Assembly (NCBI RefSeq): GCF_003464085.1
Contig: NZ_QSDR01000023.1
Span: 13,382-77,381 of the forward strand
DNA: 64,000 bases
Direction: 5' to 3'
Origin: Clostridium sp. AM58-1XD
GTDB taxonomy: Bacteria > Bacillota > Clostridia > Lachnospirales > Lachnospiraceae
The position numbers were made by a program, and so were the translations under genes. This document shows positions 17,947 through 27,366 of this stretch, piece by piece (positions within the stretch are counted from its first letter, which is position 1; each line of letters starts with the position of its first letter). The notes under the pieces are model-generated. The model did no database searches. It saw nothing but the letters and a program-made list of their open reading frames with translations, and was not told where the DNA came from.

Positions 17947-18669
17947 ATGGCAGAAATTAAAATTCCTACACCTCATATCGAGGCGAAGAGAGGAGAGATT
18001 GCTGAGACGATCCTGCTTCCGGGGGACCCGCTCAGAGCACAGTTTATTGCAGAAAATTTCCTGAAAGATGTAAAGCAGTTTAACGCCACAAGAAATATGC
18101 TGGGGTACACGGGCACCTATCGCGGAAAACCTGTTTCCGTCATGGGAACGGGAATGGGCTGTCCATCCATCGGAATCTATTCATATGAACTGATTCACGC
18201 ATACGGCTGTAAAAACCTGATCCGCGTAGGCACGGCAGGTTCTCTTCAGGGCAGCGTGAACATACGCGAAATGGTATTTGGAATGGGCGCATGTACGACT
18301 TCCAACTATGTGAAGCTGTTCGGCCTCCCAGGTGATTATTCCTGTATCTGCAGCTTTGAACTGCTTTCAAAGGCAGTGAAGGCAGCGGAGGAAAAGGGAA
18401 TTACGTACCATGTAGGCAACGTGCTCAGTTCAGATATGTTCTACAATCCGGAACAATGTATAAATACAGGCATGAGCTGGACGGATATGGGGGTTCTGGC
18501 CGTTGAGATGGAAGCCGCAGCCCTGTACAGTAACGCCGCTGCAGCAGGAGTCAACGCCCTCTGCATCGTCACGATTTCCGATTCCTCCATCACAGGAGAG
18601 AGGGCGACCGCTGAAGAACGGCAAAAAACATTTACAGATATGATGGAAGTTGCACTTTCTTTGGCCTGA
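17947..18669 (+). CDS. deoD: Purine-nucleoside phosphorylase, DeoD type
   Basis: 240 residues, typical for the hexameric bacterial enzyme. Visible: [24 protein letters not shown] at the N-terminus (phosphate and nucleoside pocket), [18 protein letters not shown] and the catalytic Asp in [10 protein letters not shown]. It splits purine nucleosides with phosphate into base and ribose-1-phosphate in salvage. AAAGGAGGAGC precedes the ATG; the gene follows parC by 49 nt and may be in the same unit. Confidence 0.93.
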   Translation: MAEIKIPTPHIEAKRGEIAETILLPGDPLRAQFIAENFLKDVKQFNATRNMLGYTGTYRGKPVSVMGTGMGCPSIGIYSYELIHAYGCKNLIRVGTAGSLQGSVNIREMVFGMGACTTSNYVKLFGLPGDYSCICSFELLSKAVKAAEEKGITYHVGNVLSSDMFYNPEQCINTGMSWTDMGVLAVEMEAAALYSNAAAAGVNALCIVTISDSSITGERATAEERQKTFTDMMEVALSLA

Positions 18670-18765
18670 TCCGGCCGAAAAGTTCGTGTGCCGCGTGCAT
18701 TTTATTTTGATAGCTCAGAAATGTATTCGCCATGCGGACAAATGTATTTTTCTCGCGAATATCTA

Positions 18766-18794
18766 TTGCAATTTTAAAAGGTTTGGTATAGGAT
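18766..18794 (+). promoter_or_regulatory. Promoter upstream of asd
   Basis: TTGCAA (18766-18771), 17-nt spacer, TAGGAT (18789-18794). It would start a transcript with about 120 nt of leader before asd. Confidence 0.4.
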
Positions 18795-18807
18795 AGTGAA
18801 ATACTAA

Positions 18808-18898
18808 GCACGGAGTATACGATGAGCACTTAGCGAGGCCTCGCCGGGCCTGGTGCAGATGATACCATTGCATTTAATAAGGCGCATGGATATCGTGC
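18808..18898 (+). ncRNA. Possible structured leader RNA of asd
   Basis: GCACG (18808-18812) can pair with CGTGC (18894-18898), enclosing two arms: one with GCAC...GTGC and GGCC...GGCC, and one near 18861-18893 with GATA/TATC and CAT/ATG pairs. The layout resembles a three-way junction but matches no riboswitch I recognise; it lacks lysine-riboswitch features. Fold by eye only. Confidence 0.3.
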
Positions 18899-18922
18899 AA
18901 AATGTATAGAGGAGAAACGATC

Positions 18923-20008
18923 ATGGAAAAAAAATTAAGAGTCGGCGTATTAGGCGCAACAGGTATGGTAGGTCAGAGGTTTATCTCCCTTCTGGAGAAC
19001 CATCCCTGGTATGAAGTTGTGGCAGTGGCAGCAAGTCCGCGCTCTGCAGGAAGAACATATGAAGAGGCAGTCGGAGGACGATGGAAAATGACGACACCGA
19101 TGCCCGAGGCCGTTAAGAAGCTGGTTGTCATGAATGTAAATGAAGTGGAAAAGGTCGCGGCAGAAGTTGATTTTGTATTCAGTGCAGTAGATATGACAAA
19201 AGATGAGATCAAGGCGATTGAAGAAGCTTATGCGAAGACAGAGACACCTGTTGTTTCAAACAACAGCGCCCATAGATGGACACCTGATGTACCTATGGTT
19301 GTACCGGAGATCAATCCGGAGCATTTTGAGGTAATCGAATCCCAGAAAAAGCGTCTCGGCACAGAAAGAGGCTTTATTGCAGTTAAGCCGAACTGCTCAA
19401 TCCAGAGCTACGCACCTGTCCTGACAGCGTGGAAAGAGTTCGAACCATATGAGGTCGTGGCAACCACATACCAGGCGATTTCCGGAGCAGGAAAGACGTT
19501 TAAGGACTGGCCGGAGATGGAAGGCAACATCATTCCTTATATCGGCGGAGAAGAAGAAAAGAGCGAGCAGGAGCCATTAAGGCTGTGGGGTCAGGTTGTG
19601 GACGGCGAGATCGTGAAGGCGGCTGAACCCGTGATTACCTGTCAGTGTATCCGCGTTCCGGTGCTGAACGGCCATACGGCAGCCGTGTTTGTAAAGTTCA
19701 GAAAGAACCCGACCAAAGAAGAACTGATCGACCGGATGGTGAACTTCAAAGGCCTTCCTCAGGAGCTTGATCTTCCGAGTGCGCCGAAGCAGTTTATCCA
19801 GTATATGGAAGAAGATAACCGCCCTCAGGTATCTCTGGATGTTGATTTTGAAAAGGGAATGGGAATTTCCGTTGGACGTCTGAGAGAAGATACGGTTTAT
19901 GACTGGAAGTTTGTTGGACTTTCTCATAATACAGTCCGCGGCGCTGCAGGCGGAGCCGTTCTCTGTGCAGAGCTCCTTACAGCGCAGGGCTACATCAAAA
20001 GCAAGTAA
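18923..20008 (+). CDS. asd: Aspartate-semialdehyde dehydrogenase
   Basis: 361 residues. The NADP-binding N-terminus is GVLGATGMVGQRF, the catalytic Cys lies in KPNCSIQSYAP, and the C-terminal part has NTVRGAAGGAV. Length and motifs fit the archaeal/fungal-like class of Asd. The enzyme makes aspartate semialdehyde from aspartyl phosphate for lysine, diaminopimelate, threonine and methionine synthesis. An in-frame ATG at 18902 exists, but AGAGGAG sits inside that extension 8 nt before ATG 18923, so 18923 is the start. A dispersed inverted-repeat element begins 57 nt after the stop. Confidence 0.92.
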   Translation: MEKKLRVGVLGATGMVGQRFISLLENHPWYEVVAVAASPRSAGRTYEEAVGGRWKMTTPMPEAVKKLVVMNVNEVEKVAAEVDFVFSAVDMTKDEIKAIEEAYAKTETPVVSNNSAHRWTPDVPMVVPEINPEHFEVIESQKKRLGTERGFIAVKPNCSIQSYAPVLTAWKEFEPYEVVATTYQAISGAGKTFKDWPEMEGNIIPYIGGEEEKSEQEPLRLWGQVVDGEIVKAAEPVITCQCIRVPVLNGHTAAVFVKFRKNPTKEELIDRMVNFKGLPQELDLPSAPKQFIQYMEEDNRPQVSLDVDFEKGMGISVGRLREDTVYDWKFVGLSHNTVRGAAGGAVLCAELLTAQGYIKSK

Positions 20009-20064
20009 AAAGCAGAAACCTAACCGCTGCAAAAGAACATATTAATTTAATATTTAAATTTAAC

Positions 20065-20183
20065 GAGGATGTTGCAAAAAGGAATAGAGCATTGCCTCCG
20101 GTACCAGATGTAGTAACTTGGCCACTGCCTGGAACGAAATCTGGTATCGGCGGTAATGCGGATTCGGCTTTTGCAACACCCTC
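20065..20183 (+). repeat. Dispersed dyad element, copy A
   Basis: 119 nt. The outer arms GATGTTGCAAAA and TTTTGCAACACCC pair; the inner stem GCATTGCCTCCGGTACCAGA pairs with TCTGGTATCGGCGGTAATGC; between them lies the family loop TAGTAACTTGGCCACTGCC. It is located 57 nt after asd, sense orientation. Confidence 0.85.
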
Positions 20184-20258
20184 TTGTTATATTATACTAG
20201 AGAGCGAAGAATTTTACAGGAAAAAAATGGATATTTACAGATATAAGGAGGATGGAGT

Positions 20259-21317
20259 ATGTCTTACAAAAAGACGGTATTTGGGAAGCTGCCGGATGGA
20301 AGGCAGGTCGACAAGTATACCCTGATGAATGAAAACGGGCTTGAGGCATCGTTTCTCAATCTGGGAGCTGTATGGAATGAGATGAAGGTTCCAGACAGGA
20401 ATGGAACTGTAAAGGATGTAATTCTTGGATTCGATACGCCGGAACCATATCTGGAAGACGGGGCATTTTTCGGAGCCATTGTAGGCCGAAATGCCAACAG
20501 AATCGGCGGAGCCGCTTTTCAGATCGCCGGAACACGGTATGAACTGGCGGCGAACGATCACAGCAATAACCTCCACAGCGGTCCTGATTTCTATAGAAAC
20601 CGTCTCTGGGATGTGAAACCGGAAGAGACAGAGGACGGTACGGAGCTTCTCTTTTCGCTCAAAAGTCCTGACGGGGATCAGGGATATCCGGGAGAAGCGC
20701 TGATAGAAGTACGGTATGTTCTGACAAGAGACAACGCCGTGAAAATCAGGTATCACATGGTCTGTGATAAAGACACAGTTGCCAACTTTACGAACCACTG
20801 CTATTTTAATCTGGCAGGACAGGGAAGCGGGTCTGCCTTACGGCAGGAGGTTTATCTGAATGCGGATCGTTTTACGCCTTCTGACGCTTTCTCGATTCCT
20901 ACGGGAGAGATCAGGCCGGTAATGGGAACGCCTATGGATTTTAGAAAATTTAAGGCAATCGGAGAAGAAATTGACTGCGGGTATGACCAGCTGGAACAGG
21001 CAGGCGGCTACGATCACAACTGGGTTCTGAATGATTACAACGGAGAAGTGCGTCTTGCTGCAAAAGCCAGAGACAGGGAGAGCGGCCGGGTTCTGGAGGC
21101 ATATACGGACCTTCCGGGTATTCAGTTTTATACGGGAAATTATATTGGACAGGGCGTGGTTGGAAAAGAAGGCTGCCGTTATGTGAGAAGACAGGGATAC
21201 TGTTTTGAAACGCAGTATTTCCCAAATGCCATCAATGAGAAGAATTTCATATCCACTGAGCTGAAAGCAGGAGAAGAGTATAAAACGACTACCATTTACC
21301 GTTTTGTTATGGAATGA
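20259..21317 (+). CDS. galM: Aldose 1-epimerase (galactose mutarotase)
   Basis: 352 residues, usual length. Conserved points: GRNANRIGGA, NNLHSGPDFYRNRLWD, the catalytic His in GGYDHNWVL and the catalytic Glu in GYCFETQYFPNA. It interconverts alpha and beta anomers of hexoses in the cytoplasm before phosphorylation. AAGGAGGATGGAGT precedes the ATG. The gene is flanked on both sides by copies of the dispersed dyad element, and no other galactose genes are near. Confidence 0.92.
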   Translation: MSYKKTVFGKLPDGRQVDKYTLMNENGLEASFLNLGAVWNEMKVPDRNGTVKDVILGFDTPEPYLEDGAFFGAIVGRNANRIGGAAFQIAGTRYELAANDHSNNLHSGPDFYRNRLWDVKPEETEDGTELLFSLKSPDGDQGYPGEALIEVRYVLTRDNAVKIRYHMVCDKDTVANFTNHCYFNLAGQGSGSALRQEVYLNADRFTPSDAFSIPTGEIRPVMGTPMDFRKFKAIGEEIDCGYDQLEQAGGYDHNWVLNDYNGEVRLAAKARDRESGRVLEAYTDLPGIQFYTGNYIGQGVVGKEGCRYVRRQGYCFETQYFPNAINEKNFISTELKAGEEYKTTTIYRFVME

Positions 21318-21354
21318 TAGGAAATTGAAACAGTTCCGAAAAAGGGAAGATTTA

Positions 21355-21474
21355 CAGGGTGTTGCAAAAATGAATATAGCGTTGCCGCCGATACAAGATG
21401 TAGTGACTTGGCTACCGCCTGGAATGGGACCTTGTATTGGTAGTAACAGCTGATTCGACTTTTGCAGCACCCTG
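21355..21474 (+). repeat. Dispersed dyad element, copy B
   Basis: 120 nt, 38 nt after galM. Outer arms CAGGGTGTTGCAAAA and TTTTGCAGCACCCTG. The inner stem has ATACAAGAT against CCTTGTAT where other copies have ATACCAGAT and ATCTGGTAT, a paired change. The loop TAGTGACTTGGCTACCGCC is conserved. Confidence 0.85.
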
Positions 21475-21574
21475 TTTGCCTGTCTGATAATGATATTGGG
21501 ATATCCGCCGTTATCTTTTTATAACTGATATCCATGGCTGCTGGTGAATGGCAGTTCCTGCCGCGACCTATTTC

Positions 21575-22053
21575 CTAACTGCATACATTTTTACATACAT
21601 CCACCCAGGAGGCGGCATGGGATAGAGCCTCCAGTTCGCCACATGTCAGTTCGATTGCGGAGCTTCCGCTGCCGGCAGCCGGAAATACCGTCGTGAACCG
21701 TTTCAGGGATTCGTCGAGATAGACTGTCACGTGTTCCGGATTGGCAAATGGACATACGCCGCCGATGGCATGGCCGGTGAGCGCCTCAACCTCTTCCCCC
21801 TTGGGCATTTTTGCCTTGAATCCAAACGTTCCTTTAAATTTACTGTTGTCGATTTTCATATCTCCGGCGGTGACTACCAGAATGCAGCCGCCTTCTTCTT
21901 TCGTACAGAAGGACATGGTCTTGGCGATTCGCGCCGGTTCCACCCCGACTGCCTGTGCCGCCAGTTCTACGGTTGCGCTGGATTCATCGAACTCCAGAAC
22001 GTCTTTATCTTTGCCGAAGGGTTTTAGTATTCCTTGACTTTATCGATTGCCAT
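21575..22053 (-). CDS. YbaK/EbsC-family aminoacyl-tRNA deacylase, frameshifted
   Basis: The protein starts at ATG 22053 (AAAGAGGA upstream) with MAIDKVKEY, then a stop appears at 22024-22026. In the next frame it continues KPFGKDKDVLEFDESSATVELAA and runs to the C-terminus, giving a normal length of about 158 residues. One T missing near 22024-22030 (CTTAAAA read as CTAAAA) explains the break. The YbaK fold is clear: AIGGVCPFA, VYLDESL and PAAGSGSSAIEL. The family removes mischarged amino acids from tRNA (for example Cys-tRNA-Pro). Given many similar one-base losses in this window, a sequence error is as likely as a true pseudogene. Confidence 0.8.
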
Positions 22054-22223
22054 AATCGTATCCTCTTTTCTACTTGTCTTTTTTACTCATGATTCTTTTT
22101 CGTATAATTGTATCATTGCGTTTCTTTATTTTCAATGGTATACTTAAATAAGTTTGTGCTTTTTTACAGTAACCTATTTGGACTGTAAAGTGTAAAAATC
22201 AGAATCATATAAAAGGGGAATTT

Positions 22224-24280
22224 ATGCCAAAATCTCTTTACATAGCAGAAAAACCAAGCGTGGCACAGGAATTTGCCAACGCTCTTAAGATAAAAGGAAG
22301 AAGGGGAGAAGGTTACCTGGAATCGGAGGAGGCGGTTGTCACATGGTGTGTGGGCCACCTCGTTACGATGAGCTATCCGGAAGCCTATGACCCTGCATTG
22401 AAAAAGTGGAGCCTGGCTACTCTGCCGTTTCTGCCTAAGGAATTCAAGTATCAGGTAATAGAAGGAGTTGCCAGGCAGTTTAAGATTGTAAGCGGCCTTT
22501 TGAACAGGCCCGATGTAGATACGATCTACATATGCACCGACTCCGGGCGTGAAGGAGAATACATCTACCGCCTTGTAGATCAGATGGCGGGAGTTCACGG
22601 AAAAATGAGAAAAAGAGTCTGGATCGACTCGCAGACAGAGGAAGAAATCCTGAGAGGAATCCGTGAAGCAAAGGACTGGTCGGAATACGACAACATCTCT
22701 GCTTCGGCCTATCTCAGAGCCAAGGAAGATTATCTGATGGGAATTAATTTTTCCAGGCTCCTGACCCTGAAGTACGGTCCGGCAATCTCCAGATATATGA
22801 ATACGAAGTTTACCGTTTTATCCGTCGGCCGCGTGATGACATGTGTTCTGGGTATGGTGGTGCGCCGGGAGCGGGAGATCAGAAATTTTGTAAAGACACC
22901 TTTTTACCGTGTATTGGGCACCTTCGATTCGCAGGGAATGGAGATTTCTGGGGAATGGAAGAGCATGGAAGGTTCTAAGTACTTCGGATCGCCGTATCTT
23001 TATAAAGAAAACGGTTTTAAAGAACGAAAGCATGCAGAAGAGCTGGTCGGCAGCCTTTTGCAAAAAGCCCTGCAGAAGCTCTTCTTTCTTCAGCAGGCAA
23101 GAAAAAGGAGACGAAAAGTCCGCCTCTTCTCTACAATCTGGCGGAACTTCAGAATGACTGTTCCAAGCGTTTTAAGATCAGCCCGGACGAGACGCTGAAA
23201 ATCGTTCAGGAGCTTTATGAAAAGAAACTCGTCACTTACCCCAGAACGGATGCCAGAGTATTGTCTACGGCAGTAACAAAAGTGATACAGAAGAATATCA
23301 GCGGTTTAAAATATTATGAACCACTGGCGGCGTTTGCGGAAGAAATTCTGGAGAAAAAAGCGTATCAGGGTCTGTCGAAAACAAAATACGTCAATGATAA
23401 ACAGATTACGGATCACTATGCAATTGTGCCCACGGGACAGGGCCTCTCCGCATTGAAGGGGCTAAACCGTCTGGCTGCCGGAGTTTATGATGTCATTGCC
23501 AGAAGATTTTTAAGTATCTTCTATCCGGCAGCGGTCTATCAGAAATATAGCCTGGAAATGACAATGGAAGATACACAAGGCCATTCAGAACGTTTTTATG
23601 CCAATTTTAAAGTTCTGACGGACCAGGGTTACCTGAAGGTGGCTTCTCCTGGAGGAAAGCGGACAGTAGAAGAAGAAAACAGCGATAAAACGGCGAAAGA
23701 GGAAAGCAAAGAAGGCGGTGACCAGGAGAGCGTCCAGAGCAATCTGGATAATCCTGCCTTTATTGCCATGCTGGGAACCTTGAAAAAGGGGATGATTCTT
23801 CCAGTGAAGGAACTTTCCATTAAGGAAGGGGAGACATCCCCGCCGAAACGATATACGTCAGGTTCCATGATTCTGGCAATGGAAAATGCCGGCCAGCTGA
23901 TTGAGGACGAAGACCTGAGAGCCCAGATCAAGGGCAGCGGAATCGGTACCAGTGCGACGAGAGCCGAAATTCTGAAGAAACTGGTTAACATCAAATATCT
24001 GGCTCTGAATGGAAAGACGCAGGTCATAATGACCACCCTTCTGGGCGAAATGGTTTTTGACGTAGTGAATGCTTCAATCCGCCAGTTGCTGAACCCGGAG
24101 CTGACGGCCAGCTGGGAAAAAGGGCTTGCGTATGTGGCAGAGGGAAGCATAACGCCAGATGAATACATGCAGAAACTGGAACATTTTGTATCCATCAGGA
24201 CAGCGAACGTCATGAAGCTGAACAACCAGTACAATATGAGAGACCACTTCGACGCGGCAGCAGCCAATTACAAAAAATAG
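22224..24280 (+). CDS. topB: DNA topoisomerase III, frameshifted near 23064
   Basis: About 686 residues if one base is restored. The first frame (22224 to about 23066) has the TOPRIM domain: IAEKPSVAQEF and TDSGREGEYIYRLVD. At the A5 run 23062-23066 the frame slips; A6 would join it to AKSPAEALLSS, leading to KRFKISPDETLKIVQELYEKKL, then the catalytic Tyr in VTYPRTDARVLS and the rest of the type IA fold (GIGTSATRAEI). The enzyme relaxes or decatenates single-stranded DNA. Both sides are well conserved, so the missing A is probably a sequencing error. GGGGAA precedes the ATG; no zinc-finger tail is seen. Confidence 0.88.
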
Positions 24281-24336
24281 TTACGCGCCGGAAAAGCGCG
24301 GAACTATTTGCTACGGCTTGACCGTGAGGTCAAGGC
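24273..24336 (+). repeat. 64-bp direct repeat, copy 1
   Basis: Identical to 24377-24440. It contains the dyads AGTTACGCGC/GCGCGGAACT and CTTGACC/GGTCAAG, starts at the end of topB and overlaps its stop codon. Related shorter copies are near 25144 and 57254. Confidence 0.85.
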
Positions 24337-24376
24337 GTTTCCCGTACGTTTTATGGAGCGAGGGAGCGAGCGAAAT

Positions 24377-24440
24377 AAAAATAGTTACGCGCCGGAAAAG
24401 CGCGGAACTATTTGCTACGGCTTGACCGTGAGGTCAAGGC
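24377..24440 (+). repeat. 64-bp direct repeat, copy 2
   Basis: An exact copy of 24273-24336 at a distance of 104 bp, ending 30 nt before the start of the hexapeptide-repeat gene. The two hairpins per unit could act on RNA. Confidence 0.85.
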
Positions 24441-24469
24441 ACCAGATTTAAAAAAGGAGACATATAATC

Positions 24470-25144
24470 ATGAATAAAGAAGATATGAAGATTGAGAATT
24501 TATATGATTTGACCCATACGATGGCAGGCGGTTTTATGAAGCAGTATGAGTTTCCATGGGAGATTCTGCCTCATATTGGAGAAATGATAGAGGAACTGGG
24601 GAAAAATCTTTCTTCAGATGAGTATAATCAATACGGAACGAACGTCTGGATTCACAAATCCGTGGAGATGCCTCCTACGGCATGTGTAAAGGGCCCTTTA
24701 ATTATATGTAAGGATGCAGAAATCCGTCAGTGTGCATTTATCAGAGGAAATGTTCTGGTGGGCGAGGGCGCAACGGTTGGAAATTCTACGGAGCTTAAAA
24801 ATGTCATTCTGTTCGATCGTGTGCAGGTACCGCATTATAATTATGTGGGCGATTCTATTTTGGGATATAAATCTCACATGGGCGCCGGCTCCATTACTTC
24901 CAATGTAAAATCCGATAAGCAGCTTGTCAGGGTACATGGAGAAGACGGCGATATCGAGACAGGACTGAAAAAATTCGGCGCTATGCTGGGCGACTGCGTG
25001 GAGGTCGGCTGCGGCTCAGTCCTGAATCCTGGTACGGTAGTTGGAAAAAATTCAAATATTTATCCTCTTTCCAGTGTCAGAGGCTGTGTAAATGGGAACT
25101 CTATTTATAAGAAACAGGGCGAAATCGTAGAAAAACGCTTATAA
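24470..25144 (+). CDS. Left-handed beta-helix (hexapeptide repeat) protein, GlmU-like
   Basis: 224 residues. After a helical N-terminal part (1-55), residues about 60-215 are hexapeptide-like repeats of a left-handed beta-helix (VKGPLIICKDAEIRQCAFIRG, then GEGATVGNS, later GSVLNPGTVVGKNSNIYPLSSVRG). This matches the C-terminal acyltransferase part of GlmU-type proteins; similar genes are often labelled UDP-N-acetylglucosamine pyrophosphorylase, but the nucleotidyltransferase domain is absent here. A trimeric acetyltransferase-like or scaffold role is likely, substrate unknown. AAAAGGAGA precedes the ATG. Confidence 0.7.
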   Translation: MNKEDMKIENLYDLTHTMAGGFMKQYEFPWEILPHIGEMIEELGKNLSSDEYNQYGTNVWIHKSVEMPPTACVKGPLIICKDAEIRQCAFIRGNVLVGEGATVGNSTELKNVILFDRVQVPHYNYVGDSILGYKSHMGAGSITSNVKSDKQLVRVHGEDGDIETGLKKFGAMLGDCVEVGCGSVLNPGTVVGKNSNIYPLSSVRGCVNGNSIYKKQGEIVEKRL

Positions 25145-25189
25145 TAGTGACGCGCTGGAAAAATACGCGGAGAGTACAGGAGATTGGGA

Positions 25190-26521
25190 ATGACGGAACA
25201 TAAAAATACGGTTGGAAAAAATGGGCAGTTCGCATCCAGGCTGGGATTTATCCTGGCCTCCGTAGGGTCGGCCGTCGGTATGGGCAATATCTGGATGTTT
25301 CCATACCGTGTCGGCCAGTACGGAGGAGCTGCATTTTTGTTGATTTATTTTGGATTTATAGCACTGTTCGGAATGGTAGGGCTCTCTGGTGAGTTTGCCT
25401 TCGGCCGCCTGACCAGGACTGGGCCGATCGGTTCTTATGATTATGCTATGAAGACAAGAGGAAAAAAGGGCGGCGCGTATCTGGGAGCCATACCTCTTGT
25501 TGGTTCCCTGGGAATTGCCATTGGCTATGCCATCATCGTAGGATGGGTGCTGCGTTATCTGTTCGGCTCTCTCAGCGGAGTTATGCTGAAAACAGAAGCT
25601 TCTGAATACTTCAGCCAGTCCACAGGTCATTTTGGGAGTGTGCCGTGGCATTTTCTCGTCGTACTTCTTACGGTATTGATCTTGTCAGGCGGCGTTACAA
25701 AGGGAATTGAGAAGATTAATCGGATCATCATGCCGGTATTCTTCATTCTATTTGTTCTGATTGCGGGAAGAGTCTTTTTTCTGCCAGGATCTATGGAAGG
25801 GTATAAATATCTTTTTATACCGAGATGGGAACTTTTGATGGAACCGAAAACGTGGATCATGGCCATGGGACAGGCATTCTTTTCCCTGTCGATTACGGGC
25901 TCCGGAATGATTATTTATGGAAGCTATCTGGACAAGAAAGAGGATGTACAGAAAGCGGCGCTGATGACGGCTTTGCTGGATACGGTAGCTGCCATGCTGG
26001 CCGGTCTTGCAATTATACCGGCAGTGTTTGCGTTTCAGATGGATCCTGCGTCCGGCCCGCCTCTGATGTTCATTACGCTTCCTAAGGTATTTGGGCAGAT
26101 TCCTGGAGGCAGGCTGGTTGCAGCCGTATTTTTCCTTTCCGTTCTGTTTGCAGGGGTGACGTCTCTCGTCAATATGTTCGAAGTCTGTGCGGAAGCTGCC
26201 CAGACCCATTTGAAATTGAACCGGAGAGCAGCAGTTCTGGCAGTTGGTGCCGTTGTATTCCTGGTTGGCCTGTTCATTGAATATGAGCCTTATATGGGAA
26301 CATGGATGGACATCATTACGATCTATGTAGTACCATTCGGCGCGGTGCTCTGTGCAATCATGATTTACTGGGTGCTCGGTACGGAGAAAATCGGCGAAGA
26401 ATTAAACAGCGGAAGGGAAAAACCGATTGGAAAGGCATACAACTTTACGGCAAAATACGTATATGTTGTATTGACCGTACTGGTATGTATTCTGAGCGTC
26501 GTTTATAAGGGCATCGGCTGA
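25190..26521 (+). CDS. Sodium-dependent transporter, neurotransmitter:sodium symporter family
   Basis: About 443 residues with 11-12 predicted membrane segments. The family hallmark is at the start: SRLGFILASVGSAVGMGNIWMFPY, the first unwound helix that binds sodium and substrate. Later helices show the AFFSLSITGSGMIIYGSY and LFAGVTSLVNMFE regions typical of bacterial LeuT/MhsT relatives. It imports an amino acid or amine with sodium; substrate unknown. I use ATG 25190, with AGGAG 7 nt upstream, rather than TTG 25184. A copy of the GACGCGC element lies just upstream at about 25146. Confidence 0.9.
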   Translation: MTEHKNTVGKNGQFASRLGFILASVGSAVGMGNIWMFPYRVGQYGGAAFLLIYFGFIALFGMVGLSGEFAFGRLTRTGPIGSYDYAMKTRGKKGGAYLGAIPLVGSLGIAIGYAIIVGWVLRYLFGSLSGVMLKTEASEYFSQSTGHFGSVPWHFLVVLLTVLILSGGVTKGIEKINRIIMPVFFILFVLIAGRVFFLPGSMEGYKYLFIPRWELLMEPKTWIMAMGQAFFSLSITGSGMIIYGSYLDKKEDVQKAALMTALLDTVAAMLAGLAIIPAVFAFQMDPASGPPLMFITLPKVFGQIPGGRLVAAVFFLSVLFAGVTSLVNMFEVCAEAAQTHLKLNRRAAVLAVGAVVFLVGLFIEYEPYMGTWMDIITIYVVPFGAVLCAIMIYWVLGTEKIGEELNSGREKPIGKAYNFTAKYVYVVLTVLVCILSVVYKGIG

Positions 26522-26605
26522 TTGAAAGGAGAAAAGGATAAACAGTTCCGGAGACTGCTTACAAATCGGCTTGTATTCAGCGGGAAATTATAAGTACAAC
26601 TAAAA

Positions 26606-26669
26606 AACGCAGCCATCATCATATATTGATCTGATCGATCGAGATCAATATATGGTGTATGGCTGCGTT
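26606..26669. terminator. Bidirectional terminator between transporter and upp
   Basis: AACGCAGCCAT (26606-26616) pairs with ATGGCTGCGTT (26659-26669), with an inner ATATATTGATCT/AGATCAATATAT stem. A-run on the left, CTTTTTG on the right. Confidence 0.85.
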
Positions 26670-26691
26670 GCTTTTTGTCTTGTTTTTGAAC

Positions 26692-27338
26692 CTATCTCGT
26701 TCCGAAAATTCGGTCGCCTGCGTCGCCCAAACCAGGGCAGATGTAAGCGTCTGCGTTCAGACAGCGGTCCAGGTGGCGATATAGATCTGAATATCGGGGT
26801 GGGCCTTATGAAGTCTTTCGAGGCCTTCCGGTGCTGCGATAATGGACATAAATTTAATTTTATTTCCGCCGCGCTCCTTGATGAAGTTCACAGCCTCTAC
26901 GGCGGAACCGCCTGTTGCCAGCATCGGATCGGTGACTACGATTGTACGCTGTTCGATGGGGTGCGGCAGTTTGCAGTAATATTCGTGCGGTTCATGGGTA
27001 ACTTCGTCCCGGTAAAGGCCGATATGACCTACCTTTGCAGAAGGTACGAGAGCGAGGATGCCGTTGACCATCCCAAGGCCTGCACGGAGGATCGGGACAA
27101 CCGCAAGCTTCTTTCCGGCTATCATAGGGGTCATACAGGTTTCAATAGGCGTCTCTACCTGCACGTCCTGAAGGGGAAGATCCCGCAGGGCTTCATAACC
27201 CATGAGCATGGCAATCTCTTCAACGAGGGAACGGAATTCATTAGTTCCTGTCGTTTTATTGCGCAGCAGAGAAATCTTGTGCTGAATCAGCGGATGGGTA
27301 AAGATGGTCACATTTTCCATATTTTCTACAATTTCCAT
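26692..27338 (-). CDS. upp: Uracil phosphoribosyltransferase, frameshifted near 26772
   Basis: About 215 residues if one base is restored. [20 protein letters not shown] and the [20 protein letters not shown] and [15 protein letters not shown] (PRPP-binding) motifs are intact. After QIYIA the frame slips at about 26772; restoring one C gives [24 protein letters not shown], the normal C-terminal uracil-binding end, with stop at 26692. The enzyme makes UMP from uracil and PRPP for salvage. As the gene is otherwise perfect, the lost base is probably an error. It is transcribed leftward, convergent to the NSS transporter. Confidence 0.9.
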
Positions 27339-27366
27339 GACAAAAAGTTTCCTTTCTCGGTTGTTT

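Noticed and set aside
18795..18922. Lysine riboswitch before asd
   Set aside because: The leader is too short and lacks the conserved lysine-riboswitch motifs; kept only as an unassigned structured leader.
20092..20325. Rightward frame beginning MPPVPDVVTWPLPGTKSGIG, with a similar frame at 46135
   Set aside because: Similarity exists only because both lie in the dispersed dyad element; no ribosome site and the frames run into unrelated sequence.
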